Shown: positions 21,299 through 30,873, counted from the first letter of the stretch. The stretch: 33,502 bases of DNA from Parvibaculum sp. (GCA_014359855.1 JACIYQ010000215.1:1-33502); one strand, 5' to 3'. Made by a program: numbers and translations. The notes: generated by a model from the letters alone, not told the origin.

Positions 21299-24208
21299 CT
21301 ACAGCCCGAGACCCCGGCCCCGGCCAAGCCCGAACGTGAGGGTGAGGTCGCGGCCGACCCCCATTCCCGAATCGAATGAGATGCCGAGTTCCCGCTTGCG
21401 GCCCGCCAGAAGGGACTCCATCTGCGGGTCGCGTTCCAGGCTGTGCGCCATGTTCCCCATTTCCGCCCGCGCGGCCCTGTGACCGGCATAGTCGCCCGCT
21501 GCATATCGTTCGTCGCTGGCCCTGTGGAGATTTTGCCAGCGTTCCACGAAACGGTCGGCGCGCAGGTCGGGATCTGTGCGTAGCTCGGTTTCCAGTTGCA
21601 GGGCGCGGATTGCGCGCCGGGCGTCGCCGGACGCCGCCTCCGCCGCAAGCTCCGGGTTTTTCTTGTAGGCGGCTTCGGCGTCGTGCGAGCCGTGGGGGCG
21701 CACCTCCTCGAACCGCTGGCGCGCCTCCTGCAATTCCCTGATCTGATCGGGGCTGGCCTTGCCGCCCTGGCCCTGCGCCTCGAAGATCGCATCCACGGCG
21801 CGGGCATGACACACGAGTGCCTTGGTGCGGGCCTTGCGCAGGGCCTCTGCCGGGTCTTCTTCCACCTTCCTTTCCGGCCCTTGCTCGCCCTCGGTGGGCA
21901 GGTGCAACCCGTCAAACATGCCGCGCACCTTCTCGGGAACCTGCTTGACGATCTCGACAACCCGTTCCACGCGCTCGCGGAAGGTGATGCCGCGCCGCTC
22001 GGCGTAGCTCTGTGCCGGGTCGTAATCCGTCGCCATGTCCTTGGCGCGGTCGCGCGACAGGGTGCGGACAAGCCTGCTGTCGTCGGCGAAGTCATCGCGG
22101 CCGTAATGCAGGTCCATGCCGTCGCGGTGGCGCGACAGGGCGACATAGCTGCCGTGAGCGTCCAGGCCCGGCGTCGCCAGAACATGGATGCGGTCCACGG
22201 TCATGCCCTGCGCCTTGTGGATGGTCGCGGCATAGCCGTGGTCGATGCGGTCGTAGTCCTTGAAGTCAAACGCGACGCTGCGCCCGTCGTCGGTGCGCAC
22301 GGACATGGATCGTTCGCTGACCTCAACGATGGTTCCGAGCGTGCCGTTCTTCACGCCAAGGCCGCGCTCGTTTTGCAGGAACATGACGCGATCTCCGCTG
22401 GCGAAACTGCGTTCGCCGCGCTCGACGGTCAGGTGAACGTCCTCGCCCAATTCGCCCGTTTCCCGCATCCGCTCGCGCGCCGCCTCGTTGAGCGCGCGCA
22501 CCTCGTCGTTGGTGTGGGTGAGGATGATGCGGCTCTTGTCGGGCGCTGCCTGCCGCTCGCGGTCCCAGCGGTCGATCAGATCGTCGCGCGCCTGCTCGCG
22601 TGTCTGCGCTTCATGCACCATGCCGTGACTGTCATAGGCATGGATCGCTTCGCCCGTCCGGCCGGCCGCCAGGTCGCGCGTGGCGTCGCGCTGCCAGTCC
22701 TCGTGCTGGCGGCGCACCTCGCCGATCTCCGCCCCGCCGTGGCGCTCGTGAATGGAGCGGAACGCCGCGCCCGCCTCGATGGATTGCAACTGTTGCGGAT
22801 CGCCGACCAGCACCACCTTCGCACCGGCCTCGGCGGCATGGGACAGCACGCGCTCCAACTGGCGCGTGCCGACCATGCCCGCCTCGTCGATCACCAGAAC
22901 ATCGCGCGCGGTGAGCACGTCGCGGCCCTGTCCCCAACCGTGCTCCAGGCTGGCGATGGTGCGTGACGCGATGCCCGATCCACTTTCCAGATTCTCGGCC
23001 GCGATGCCGGACAGCGCCACGCCCCGGACCTCGTAGCCCGCCGCTTCCCAGGCTTCGCGCGCCACGCCCAGCATCGCGCTCTTTCCCGTCCCGGCATAGC
23101 CAACGACGATGCCGAGATCGCGCCCGTCCGTGACATGCGCCAGCGCCTCAGCCTGCTCGCCGGACAGGACAAGGCCGCGCGCTTCCGCACGCGCCAGCGC
23201 CGTTTCGCGATCCGCATCACGCACGCCATGGCGTTCCGTCTCGGCCATGAGTTCGGCGGCGCGGTGCAGGCGCTGCTCGGCCTCGATCATCTTGGCTGTG
23301 GTGAAGCGGTCCTCGCCGCGTCCGTCCGCGCCGAGTTCGACCAGGTCGGGCGCGCTCCGTATTGCGCCCATGACCTCGTTGAACTGCTCGATCCCGTCGC
23401 TGTGCCGGTGCGCGAACATCGCCATGTCGCGCCGCGTGAAGGTGGATTGCTGATGCGTGATGGCTTCCAGCGCGATGGAAGGATCGGCGATGATCCGCAC
23501 ACCGTTGTTGCGCGCGATCTCGCGGTGCATTTCCGCGCGGTCGGCGGCCTCGATCCCTTCGCCCTCGATCCGCTGCGCGGGTGCGCCGATCTGGCTCTGC
23601 GGCTCCAGCGCGATGCCCTGCGCCTCCAGGCTGCGATGGTCGATGCGCGCGTCGATGTCGAGTTCGGCCAGACGCTCGTTGGCCAGCTCCGCCCAGCGTT
23701 CGCGCCAGCGCTCCACCATCTCGGTACGGTTCCAGTCCCGCACCTTCTGGCCGAAGCCGTTTTCGTCCACGGATCGCATGGTGAGCATGACATGGGCATG
23801 GGGCCTGGGCGTCCCGTCCTCGGCCATATCCCAATGCACATTGAGGTCGGCGATCATGCCCTGATCGACGAACTCCGCCTGCACGAAGTCGCGGGCGAGT
23901 TCGATGCCCTGCGCCCGCGTCATCTCGCGCGGAATGGCGAACTCGATCTCGCGGCAAAGCTGCGCGTCCTTCCGTTTCTCGAAGGCTTCGACATCGTTCC
24001 AGAGCCGTTCGCGGTCGTTCCATTGCTCCGGGGCGTTCTCCGGCAGCATGACCTCGGAATGGACGACGCCGCGCTTGCTGGAAAAGTCGTGGCTGCGCTC
24101 AATCCGGTCGTCGCGCAGCCGCGAGGCCGAGCGGTAGGCGGCGGAGGCCACCGCGCTGGAGCCGGCCTTGCGGCCGATGACCTTGACGTGAAGATGATAG
24201 ATCGCCAT
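21299..24208 (-). CDS. traA: Ti-type conjugative relaxase TraA (MobA/MobL relaxase + RecD-like helicase)
   Basis: MAIYHLHVKVIGRKAGSSAVASAAYRSASRL, PRPHAHVMLTMR, Walker A VVGYAGTGKSAMLG, VLVIDEAGMVGTRQL. Confidence 0.95.
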   Translation of the reverse strand: MAIYHLHVKVIGRKAGSSAVASAAYRSASRLRDDRIERSHDFSSKRGVVHSEVMLPENAPEQWNDRERLWNDVEAFEKRKDAQLCREIEFAIPREMTRAQGIELARDFVQAEFVDQGMIADLNVHWDMAEDGTPRPHAHVMLTMRSVDENGFGQKVRDWNRTEMVERWRERWAELANERLAELDIDARIDHRSLEAQGIALEPQSQIGAPAQRIEGEGIEAADRAEMHREIARNNGVRIIADPSIALEAITHQQSTFTRRDMAMFAHRHSDGIEQFNEVMGAIRSAPDLVELGADGRGEDRFTTAKMIEAEQRLHRAAELMAETERHGVRDADRETALARAEARGLVLSGEQAEALAHVTDGRDLGIVVGYAGTGKSAMLGVAREAWEAAGYEVRGVALSGIAAENLESGSGIASRTIASLEHGWGQGRDVLTARDVLVIDEAGMVGTRQLERVLSHAAEAGAKVVLVGDPQQLQSIEAGAAFRSIHERHGGAEIGEVRRQHEDWQRDATRDLAAGRTGEAIHAYDSHGMVHEAQTREQARDDLIDRWDRERQAAPDKSRIILTHTNDEVRALNEAARERMRETGELGEDVHLTVERGERSFASGDRVMFLQNERGLGVKNGTLGTIVEVSERSMSVRTDDGRSVAFDFKDYDRIDHGYAATIHKAQGMTVDRIHVLATPGLDAHGSYVALSRHRDGMDLHYGRDDFADDSRLVRTLSRDRAKDMATDYDPAQSYAERRGITFRERVERVVEIVKQVPEKVRGMFDGLHLPTEGEQGPERKVEEDPAEALRKARTKALVCHARAVDAIFEAQGQGGKASPDQIRELQEARQRFEEVRPHGSHDAEAAYKKNPELAAEAASGDARRAIRALQLETELRTDPDLRADRFVERWQNLHRASDERYAAGDYAGHRAARAEMGNMAHSLERDPQMESLLAGRKRELGISFDSGMGVGRDLTLTFGLGRGRGLGL

Positions 24209-24238
24209 CGCGATCCGAACATCACCACGGCGAAGCGC

Positions 24239-24268
24239 ACGTCGGAACGACGTATAAGCGCGCCCTCG
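24239..24268 (+). other. Putative origin of transfer (oriT), MOBQ/RSF1010-like nic region
   Basis: ACGTCG-GAA-CGACGT hairpin followed by ATAAGCGCGCCCTCG, resembling MOBQ nic sequences (TAARTGCGCCCT); lies between divergent traA and traC/traD. Confidence 0.7.
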
Positions 24269-24367
24269 AAACTAATTTCTCGGGACGATCCGCGCCGTTT
24301 CAGCCCGTCCCGGCAACCTTACAGCATTGAGGCAGGCGCTCAACTATCATCGCTCCATCGACAGCTT

Positions 24368-24706
24368 ATGGAGACGACGATGCGCAAGCCACGGGACTTC
24401 GACACGGAACTGAAGTCACTGGAGGACAAGGCAAAAGACCTGAAAGCCCGCAAGGTGCAGCAGCTTGGCGAGCTGGTCATCTCCACCGGAGCCGATGCCC
24501 TCAGTGCCGAGGAACTGGCTGGCGCGCTGATCGTGCTGGCCGAAACCAAAGACGCCGGAAAGAGGGAGGCATGGGCGAAACGCGGCGCGGCGTTCTTTCA
24601 AGGGCGGTCACGGCGATCTGCATCGGCGCCTGACCGCGACGTTGGTGGCGCTCAACCGCAACCGGGCAGCCCGCAACCGGCATCAGGGGGCGCGGGCGCG
24701 GCATGA
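24368..24706 (+). CDS. Conjugal transfer TraC-like protein (alternative ATG at 24380)
   Basis: MRKPRDFDTELKSLEDKAKDLKARKVQQLGELVISTGADALSAEELAGALI; divergent from traA. Confidence 0.75.
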   Translation: METTMRKPRDFDTELKSLEDKAKDLKARKVQQLGELVISTGADALSAEELAGALIVLAETKDAGKREAWAKRGAAFFQGRSRRSASAPDRDVGGAQPQPGSPQPASGGAGAA

Positions 24707-24974
24707 CATGCGCACTTGGCAGGTCGAACGCCGCAAGCGCACACGGCATCTGATCGAACTCGGCGGCCTCGTGGTCAAGGCCGGGATCGTGGACCTGACG
24801 GGTGATGATCGCGCTATGATCTACGGCGCGCTGCTCTGGATGGCCGACAAGTTGCTGAGCGAGGACGGCGAACGGGTGCGCGGCATCTGGATAAAGCTGG
24901 GAAAGATGGCGTTTGAGGCGGATCATCCAGCAGACACGCATGGCAGGACGAGACCGCCGCAGGACCGGGCGTGA
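24642..24974 (+). CDS. Conjugal transfer TraD-like protein
   Basis: MRTWQVERRKRTRHLIELGGLVVKAGIVDLTGDDRAMIYGALLWMADKL; overlaps the TraC-like ORF. Confidence 0.75.
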   Translation: MVALNRNRAARNRHQGARARHDMRTWQVERRKRTRHLIELGGLVVKAGIVDLTGDDRAMIYGALLWMADKLLSEDGERVRGIWIKLGKMAFEADHPADTHGRTRPPQDRA

Positions 24975-25006
24975 AGGAGCGAGGCTCCGCCTCTGACTGG
25001 TGACAA

Positions 25007-27361
25007 TCAGGGGCGCACGTGAACGCCAACCTTCATTGGAAGCCGCAAACGATCCGCAAACCGGGCGTCGAGCTTGCCGGATATCTCGCCGAAATAGGCG
25101 CGATCATCTTCGAGAACAGACAAGATTGTCTGCGTTTGAGCGGTAAGCGCCGCGATCAGCCGTTCAAGCGGACCTCGTAATGCACCCGCTTTCTTGTGCG
25201 AGAGGACTGCCGTCTGCGCGGCCTTCGCCGCCCAATTCGAGAGCGCAAGATATTCAAGCACTCGCTGTTGCTCGGACTCATCCGGCTCAACGGTCAGGCT
25301 TTGCAACGCCCTTGTCGCGCCGAAATGCTGTAGCAGCAATCGACCGATCAGACGCGGCCAGTCGTAACCTTCCGCCGTATATACGGGAAGGATTTGCGAA
25401 GGTGAGAATGAACCCGATAGGGGCTGCGCGTGAGAGAGAATGATCTGCATGAGCGCGCGAAGTCTGACCATCTCCGATGTCGTGATCTTCTTTTCCGAGA
25501 GTGCCTTGCACCGAGTCTCGAAAGCGGTGACGGCCTCTTGAAACTTCTTGGCGGTCGCGCGGCTTTGCGCCGAAAGTGATCTGGTTGGGGATGCTCTTTC
25601 CGTGCGCGCGTTACCGCTTCGGTCATCATCTGCCGATTGCGGTTCTGTGGTTCGGAAATCTATCGCACCAAGAGCATCGATGTCCTCATCTTCCATGCCT
25701 CTCAAATCAGGGCCGACCAAGCCGATCATTTGATTAAGACAGACGCTCATCAAACTGGCCGCGCTATCGTGGCGACTATTCAGATATAGCCCGAACGATT
25801 TGCCTTGCGCGTTCGCATGGGTGCGCGCACGGATAAAATCATCGTATGAAAGGACTTCATATGTCGGCGGCGCAGCATCGGGGGCTTGCGACTTGGCTCG
25901 CGGCGTTTGGTCGGGCTGGCTTGCGCGATCTTCTTCCTCCAACGCTTCGAGCTGATTGAGCGTTTCGATCAGAACCAAATCTTCGTGGATGGATTCCACG
26001 AGCGTATCCATCAGCCGCCGCTTGCGCCCGCGTTGCGCAGGCAAGGTTGTCACGGCGAGATAATCAAGGTCGACGATTTGGACCGGGGCCGACATCGCGC
26101 CGTCCGCGAATGCCACGATGCCATATTTGGGACGCTGGGCGTCGGGCGAAACCACGTAGCTCGCCGAACTGCCGTTCGATTCCATCTCCGCCAAAGCTAA
26201 TCCATCGCGGTCATAGAGTTGGATCGTCGCCGGGGCCGCCGACGACGCTGCCGGGGTGGTCCATGACAATTTCCCCGCCTGCAATATCAAGGTGCCGCCA
26301 TCTATCGAAGGCTCCGCCTCCTTGGCCTCCTCGAATGATTGCTGAAGCTCCGCGAGTTGATCGCCCTCAATGCGGGCATCTTTATAATCCGCCAGTCCCA
26401 ATGCTTCCAAGGCTGCACCGCGCGGAACGCGCTTGTAGATTCCTGCTTCCGCATTTCCGTGGGCTGCCGGTCCCATCAAGGCCGGGAACGTGCAATTCAT
26501 GCTGCCGGAAATCACATGGTCCCAGCGTTCACCGTGGACGACGATGAGCTTTGCATGAAGGAATCGGCTCTCCGCGTGCGCGCTGACATCGAACAAAGAC
26601 GTATCTGAAAGTCCCGACAGCGCAGCTGAGGGGAAACCGTTTGCATCGCTCTCGATCAGAATATCAGTGATGGGATTTTCGAGCGCCGCGCGGAGCCGTG
26701 CCAATCCTTCAAGCCGCACGTCCCAATAGGGCGACACGATGACAAGCCGTTCAATCGGATCATCGCCTATGGATGCGATGATCTGATCGAGGCAATTGAT
26801 CTCCGGGCGGTCGAACAAGAGATTGAGTTCTGCCGTTCCCGCTCTATCGAACGTGTGATCGAAATTATCATCACGCAACCATGAAGCGAATCGCAGCGCC
26901 CGTTGCAGGCTGATCGGAAACCATTGATCGTCCAGCGGCACATAGCGCCGAAAATATCCAAGCGCGCTTTTGAAAAACTTCGCGTTCTCCTGCGTCTCCG
27001 GCGAATATGAGATGCTGGCGATCTGCTCCTTGTTACCGCCAAGGCCGAGAGCGGTCAGGTTTGCCGAACCTACGGTCAACCGACCTTTGGTCTCGCCGAT
27101 CAACATCGTAATTTTGGGATGGAAAGCGCCCGGCGCGTCGGCCTTGATGAGATGGTAGCTGGTTCCGGCAAAGCGCGGCGGTCCAAACTCCGAAAAAGCC
27201 TGATTGAGCATCCCCCTATCGGCGAGGACGGTGATGTTGCGACATCCGGCACCTCGGAGCTTCGGAAACGGTATATCCTCAAAGGCGAGCGATCCGAACG
27301 CATAGGTCGTCATGAACGCCGAATGGAATCCGCCTTCGCCAAACGCTTCAAAATACTTCAT
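25007..27361 (-). CDS. Phospholipase D-like (two-HKD) protein, 784 aa, function unknown
   Basis: Two HKD-like motifs: FHPKITMLIGETKGRLTVGSANLT and FLHAKLIVVHGERWDHVISGSMNCT; start overlaps upstream stop (ATGA). Confidence 0.8.
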   Translation of the reverse strand: MKYFEAFGEGGFHSAFMTTYAFGSLAFEDIPFPKLRGAGCRNITVLADRGMLNQAFSEFGPPRFAGTSYHLIKADAPGAFHPKITMLIGETKGRLTVGSANLTALGLGGNKEQIASISYSPETQENAKFFKSALGYFRRYVPLDDQWFPISLQRALRFASWLRDDNFDHTFDRAGTAELNLLFDRPEINCLDQIIASIGDDPIERLVIVSPYWDVRLEGLARLRAALENPITDILIESDANGFPSAALSGLSDTSLFDVSAHAESRFLHAKLIVVHGERWDHVISGSMNCTFPALMGPAAHGNAEAGIYKRVPRGAALEALGLADYKDARIEGDQLAELQQSFEEAKEAEPSIDGGTLILQAGKLSWTTPAASSAAPATIQLYDRDGLALAEMESNGSSASYVVSPDAQRPKYGIVAFADGAMSAPVQIVDLDYLAVTTLPAQRGRKRRLMDTLVESIHEDLVLIETLNQLEALEEEDRASQPDQTPRAKSQAPDAAPPTYEVLSYDDFIRARTHANAQGKSFGLYLNSRHDSAASLMSVCLNQMIGLVGPDLRGMEDEDIDALGAIDFRTTEPQSADDDRSGNARTERASPTRSLSAQSRATAKKFQEAVTAFETRCKALSEKKITTSEMVRLRALMQIILSHAQPLSGSFSPSQILPVYTAEGYDWPRLIGRLLLQHFGATRALQSLTVEPDESEQQRVLEYLALSNWAAKAAQTAVLSHKKAGALRGPLERLIAALTAQTQTILSVLEDDRAYFGEISGKLDARFADRLRLPMKVGVHVRP

Positions 27362-28896
27362 GCGGTCGCCATCTCCGCGCGGCCGCGTTCCGTGATTCCG
27401 TTCTCATCAATGAGGCTGATGTCGCGCAAATACCGGAGCGCCTGATCCAGCCGCGGGCTGCTTGGCGAAACCCGAAAGTGGCTGCGGTAACGTAGCTGCC
27501 CTTCTTCCGGCTCCATGTGGAAGGTGTATGCCTTCTGGTTTCGGAATTTGCGGGACGCGACCCACATATGGCGCTTTAGAATCCGCTCGCGGATCAAATC
27601 CGCGATCACGCGGCTCGCCGAAACTGCACGAGCGCGATCGAGAAATTGCACTTCCGTCCGTAGCGACTGAAAATAATCCGCGCCGCTTAGCGCCTCCTCG
27701 ATCAAATTCGTGGCCGCCGATGACCTGTCATAGAGGATCGCGATTAGTGATACGGCGAGGCGCACCTGTTCTGCCGTTTCACCTTCCTCCATCGCGGACA
27801 GCATGGCCTGAGCATGTTCGCGCGCCGCCGTTGCTTCATCGGCAAGGCCAAACGAAAAATCCTCCCACGTTTGATCGCCCGCAATTTCAGCGAAGCCGAT
27901 CAGTCCGTCTGTGAGGTCGGCAAGAGTCATCCGGCGTCGTGGCGCTGTTTCTAACAAGGTCAGCGCGGCTGACAGGATCGCCTCATAGGCAAGACGCACA
28001 AGATCGCAGGCTTGATACAGAAACCAGAGATGCGGAACCTCGCGGGCGTTGCCGCCCTGCAAATTCGGCACGTTCTCAAACCAATGCCATTTCACCTGCT
28101 CGGCGCGCGGGATCGAGCGCGAGGTCGCGACTACATCGAGGAGCATTTGAAGCGTGCTGCGCCGCATCCTATCCGTCTCGCTGCGCGTGTCGCTCTTCCC
28201 CAACAGAATCTCTGTCAGCAAAATATGCTCATCGCTGTCTTGTTTGAGCTGGTTCGGCTTCATGGCCTCGAACGATTTCAGGGATGGCAGAGCGATTTTC
28301 CCGGCTGCCACCACTTCAAAGAACTCATCCGCTGTTGCGCCAAGCTCCCGCGAAAAAGCGTCCGCCAACTTCAAGGCAACATCGGAACACACAGGATTGG
28401 GGTTTGGATGGCCCGCACCGGGGAAATGAATCAGTCCCATTTCCGACATTTGCGTTGCGTAAATCGCGCCGAACGCGCCGCCCTTGTTTCGCAGATAGCG
28501 CAGACTCTCATCGGTATTGGGATCGGCACCGACGCTGAAATCTATGATTGCCGCTTCACTGGATTGGGCGCGCGCGTCGCTCAGCGTTCGGTTGGCCCAG
28601 TCGGACCCCGTAATGCCCAATTCGCTTTCGCCGTATGTGCAGATAAGCGCGAAAAGCGCCTCGCATCGGCGCTGAAACTTTCGAAACTCATTGGGATCAG
28701 AATGTCTGATCTTTTCTTCGTAGTGTCTCAGTATGAAGGGAAAGAACGAGTAATAGCGATAGCGCAGCGTGATCGTGCTGATCCCCGGCACAATTGACTG
28801 ATAGATGACTTCTATTGGCCGCTGCATGCCGAGCGGGTCGAGGCCACTGTCTTGACCGAGTTCGGTCCATTCTGGAAATCCATACCCTAAGTCCAT
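27358..28896 (-). CDS. Uncharacterised 512-aa protein (possibly a distant DUF6361-like relative), first gene of operon with PLD protein
   Basis: Full ORF starting ATG at 28896; motif PGISTITLRYRYYSFFPFILRHYEEK; 4-bp overlap with the PLD gene. Confidence 0.6.
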   Translation of the reverse strand: MDLGYGFPEWTELGQDSGLDPLGMQRPIEVIYQSIVPGISTITLRYRYYSFFPFILRHYEEKIRHSDPNEFRKFQRRCEALFALICTYGESELGITGSDWANRTLSDARAQSSEAAIIDFSVGADPNTDESLRYLRNKGGAFGAIYATQMSEMGLIHFPGAGHPNPNPVCSDVALKLADAFSRELGATADEFFEVVAAGKIALPSLKSFEAMKPNQLKQDSDEHILLTEILLGKSDTRSETDRMRRSTLQMLLDVVATSRSIPRAEQVKWHWFENVPNLQGGNAREVPHLWFLYQACDLVRLAYEAILSAALTLLETAPRRRMTLADLTDGLIGFAEIAGDQTWEDFSFGLADEATAAREHAQAMLSAMEEGETAEQVRLAVSLIAILYDRSSAATNLIEEALSGADYFQSLRTEVQFLDRARAVSASRVIADLIRERILKRHMWVASRKFRNQKAYTFHMEPEEGQLRYRSHFRVSPSSPRLDQALRYLRDISLIDENGITERGRAEMATA

Positions 28897-28979
28897 TCAA
28901 ACACCGCCCTTTTTGTTCTTCGTTATATCGCTGAACTATGGTGTCGGCGCAGGAAGGGAAAGCAAGCGTTCGAGGACGG

Positions 28980-29840
28980 CTAGACTCCAAACCGTTCCCG
29001 CATTTCCCCGGCTTTCGCCCATTCGTCACCGGGTATCAGGTCGATTAGTTCGTTCATCACTTTGACGAAGGTGGCCTTGAGCGTCTCGTCGTTTAGCGCC
29101 TTGGCGCGATCTGTCTGAAGCAGCGGGCGCATGTCGGTGAAGAAGGTTGGATTGGCGAGTTTCTGGAACATGCGCTGCTGCGCCTCGGCCCTGGAAATCG
29201 TCACCTCCGACTTTTCAAGATAGAGCCGGAAACATTCGATGATCCGGGTCGTGTTCAACCCCTCGAACACGGTGAGCGCGTGATCGAGGTCGAACAGATC
29301 GCGGCCCTTGTTACGCTGAAGCAACGCCCGCAGCTTGGTCGCCAGCATTTCCTCCCGCGAGAAGGTCGGAATCGCCGCCTCGCCGGTGAACCACGGGTTT
29401 TCGATGCCGAACGGAATCTCGATGGGGGGATCGTAGGCTTCCCGCTCGCGCGTGTTGATTTCGACCTTGAGGTTGATGCGCGCATCGGCGGGCTCGCCTT
29501 CCGCATCGACGCGAAAGCGGAGTTTGGGAGCGACGGGGCTTGGACCGGACTTTGCCTTGCCAAGCCACGGTTCCAGTACGGTGCGAACACCGTCGAGGAC
29601 TGGCCCAATCGGGCCGGCGGTCGTCCGCACGAGGTCTATATCTTCCGAATACCGCAGCGGCGCCGGGAAATGCAGCTTGTTGAGCGCCGTGCCGCCACGG
29701 AAGCGCAGTTCGCCGCGCAGGAACGGATCGGAGAAGATGGTGACAAGCGCGCGGCTGATGATGAGGTCTTGCTCGACCTGCCGCTGGCTTGCCCACGGCG
29801 CGACGCGGCTCCAGGCGGTGATGTAGTCCTGCGGGATCAT
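28980..29840 (-). CDS. AbiEii-type nucleotidyltransferase toxin
   Basis: FRGGTALNKLHFPAPLRYSEDIDLV nucleotidyltransferase motif and MLATKLRALLQRNKGRDLFDLDHAL. Confidence 0.9.
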   Translation of the reverse strand: MIPQDYITAWSRVAPWASQRQVEQDLIISRALVTIFSDPFLRGELRFRGGTALNKLHFPAPLRYSEDIDLVRTTAGPIGPVLDGVRTVLEPWLGKAKSGPSPVAPKLRFRVDAEGEPADARINLKVEINTREREAYDPPIEIPFGIENPWFTGEAAIPTFSREEMLATKLRALLQRNKGRDLFDLDHALTVFEGLNTTRIIECFRLYLEKSEVTISRAEAQQRMFQKLANPTFFTDMRPLLQTDRAKALNDETLKATFVKVMNELIDLIPGDEWAKAGEMRERFGV

Positions 29841-30664
29841 TCGTCGATCTCCGGCGGTCGGCGAACAATCACGCGCCAGTGGTCATCGCGTTCGGACGGC
29901 GGCGGCGACAAATCGGGATCGCCAGCCTGTTTGGGATCGAGTTCGACCCACGGCAGCGGCCCGCGCGCCGAGAGCGCCGCGAACATCGCGTCCGCTATCT
30001 GCGGATGCCCCAGCCTTCCGAGCAGATGCCCAAGGCGTTGCACCACCGCTTTCTCGAAGGCACCCGACAGGGAGGCGAGCTTTTCCGGTTGCAGCCGTTC
30101 GGCAAGCTCGGAGAGCACCGTCGCGATGTTGTCCAGGCCCGCGCCGGATTGCGGGTAGCGCACCAGATCGAGCGCCGTGAGTTCCGGCGAGGACAGCTTC
30201 ATATAGCCCGATTGCGTCTTGCGATCCTCGATCCCCGCCGCCACCGCCGCCATGTCCTTGCGGTAGGAAAAGACGATCCGCGTCCGTCCGGCCTCGATGT
30301 CGGGCAGGAGCTTGTCCGTGACGACCTGAAATTCCATGACGGCCTGATGGGAAGCGCCGTGAGCCGTCGCCGCGGCCAGCAGCCCCACATAGTAGGGCCG
30401 TTTTTCGTGGCGCATCAGGGCGTCGATGTACCACTCAGGCGGCGGCGCTCCCGTCGTGGCGTGCTGTGGCGGTACGACCACGTAGAAGCCGCGCCGGGGC
30501 CGGATGAGTTGGCCGCGCCGCTGTAATCGCTCGGCGGCGTCGAGGAATGCGCCCCGACTGATGCCGATCTCCTTCTGCGCCTCATCCGCAGAAAAGACTC
30601 CCCGGCCCGCAGCAAGCAGGCCGGAAGCGTAGGAGGCCAAGGCTGATCGTTCGACTCGAATCAT
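29837..30664 (-). CDS. AbiEi-type antitoxin / transcriptional regulator
   Basis: N-terminal winged-HTH-like region plus YYVGLLAAATAHGASHQAVMEFQVVTDK; 4-bp overlap with the downstream toxin. Confidence 0.88.
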   Translation of the reverse strand: MIRVERSALASYASGLLAAGRGVFSADEAQKEIGISRGAFLDAAERLQRRGQLIRPRRGFYVVVPPQHATTGAPPPEWYIDALMRHEKRPYYVGLLAAATAHGASHQAVMEFQVVTDKLLPDIEAGRTRIVFSYRKDMAAVAAGIEDRKTQSGYMKLSSPELTALDLVRYPQSGAGLDNIATVLSELAERLQPEKLASLSGAFEKAVVQRLGHLLGRLGHPQIADAMFAALSARGPLPWVELDPKQAGDPDLSPPPSERDDHWRVIVRRPPEIDE

Positions 30665-30703
30665 ATGTCATTATCCGCCCTTAGCGCGGAATCTTCAATA
30701 TGA
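30661..30703. promoter_or_regulatory. Imperfect inverted repeat overlapping the abiEi start (candidate autoregulatory operator)
   Basis: TCATATGTCATTATCCGC-ccttagc-GCGGAATCTTCAATATGA; TTCAATATGA recurs at 30750-30759. Confidence 0.45.
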
Positions 30704-30724
30704 CTCTATGATCGGATCATCCTT

Positions 30725-30751
30725 AAAAATCCGCTTTCAGGGCGGGTTTTT
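30725..30751. terminator. Hairpin AAAAATCCGC-tttcagg-GCGGGTTTTT (bidirectional terminator-like or operator)
   Basis: Near-perfect 10-bp arms, A tract before and T tract after, between two divergent operons. Confidence 0.45.
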
Positions 30752-30873
30752 CAATATGATGCTGCGGCAGCTCCGGTCCCCGCTGCCCACCGCAAGGATG
30801 GACGTCACCATTATCTTCCCTGATTTTCTCCGATCTTCTATATACTTCTCCAACCACGAGTCACGGCAGGCGC

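Noticed and set aside
23135-24367. N-terminal 411 codons of the 523-aa plus-strand ORF
   Set aside because: Antisense to traA; only the part after ATG 24368 reads as a transfer protein.
27462-28797. Plus-strand ORFs of 150 and 261 aa
   Set aside because: Antisense to the 512-aa gene, no domain signal and no plausible initiation context.
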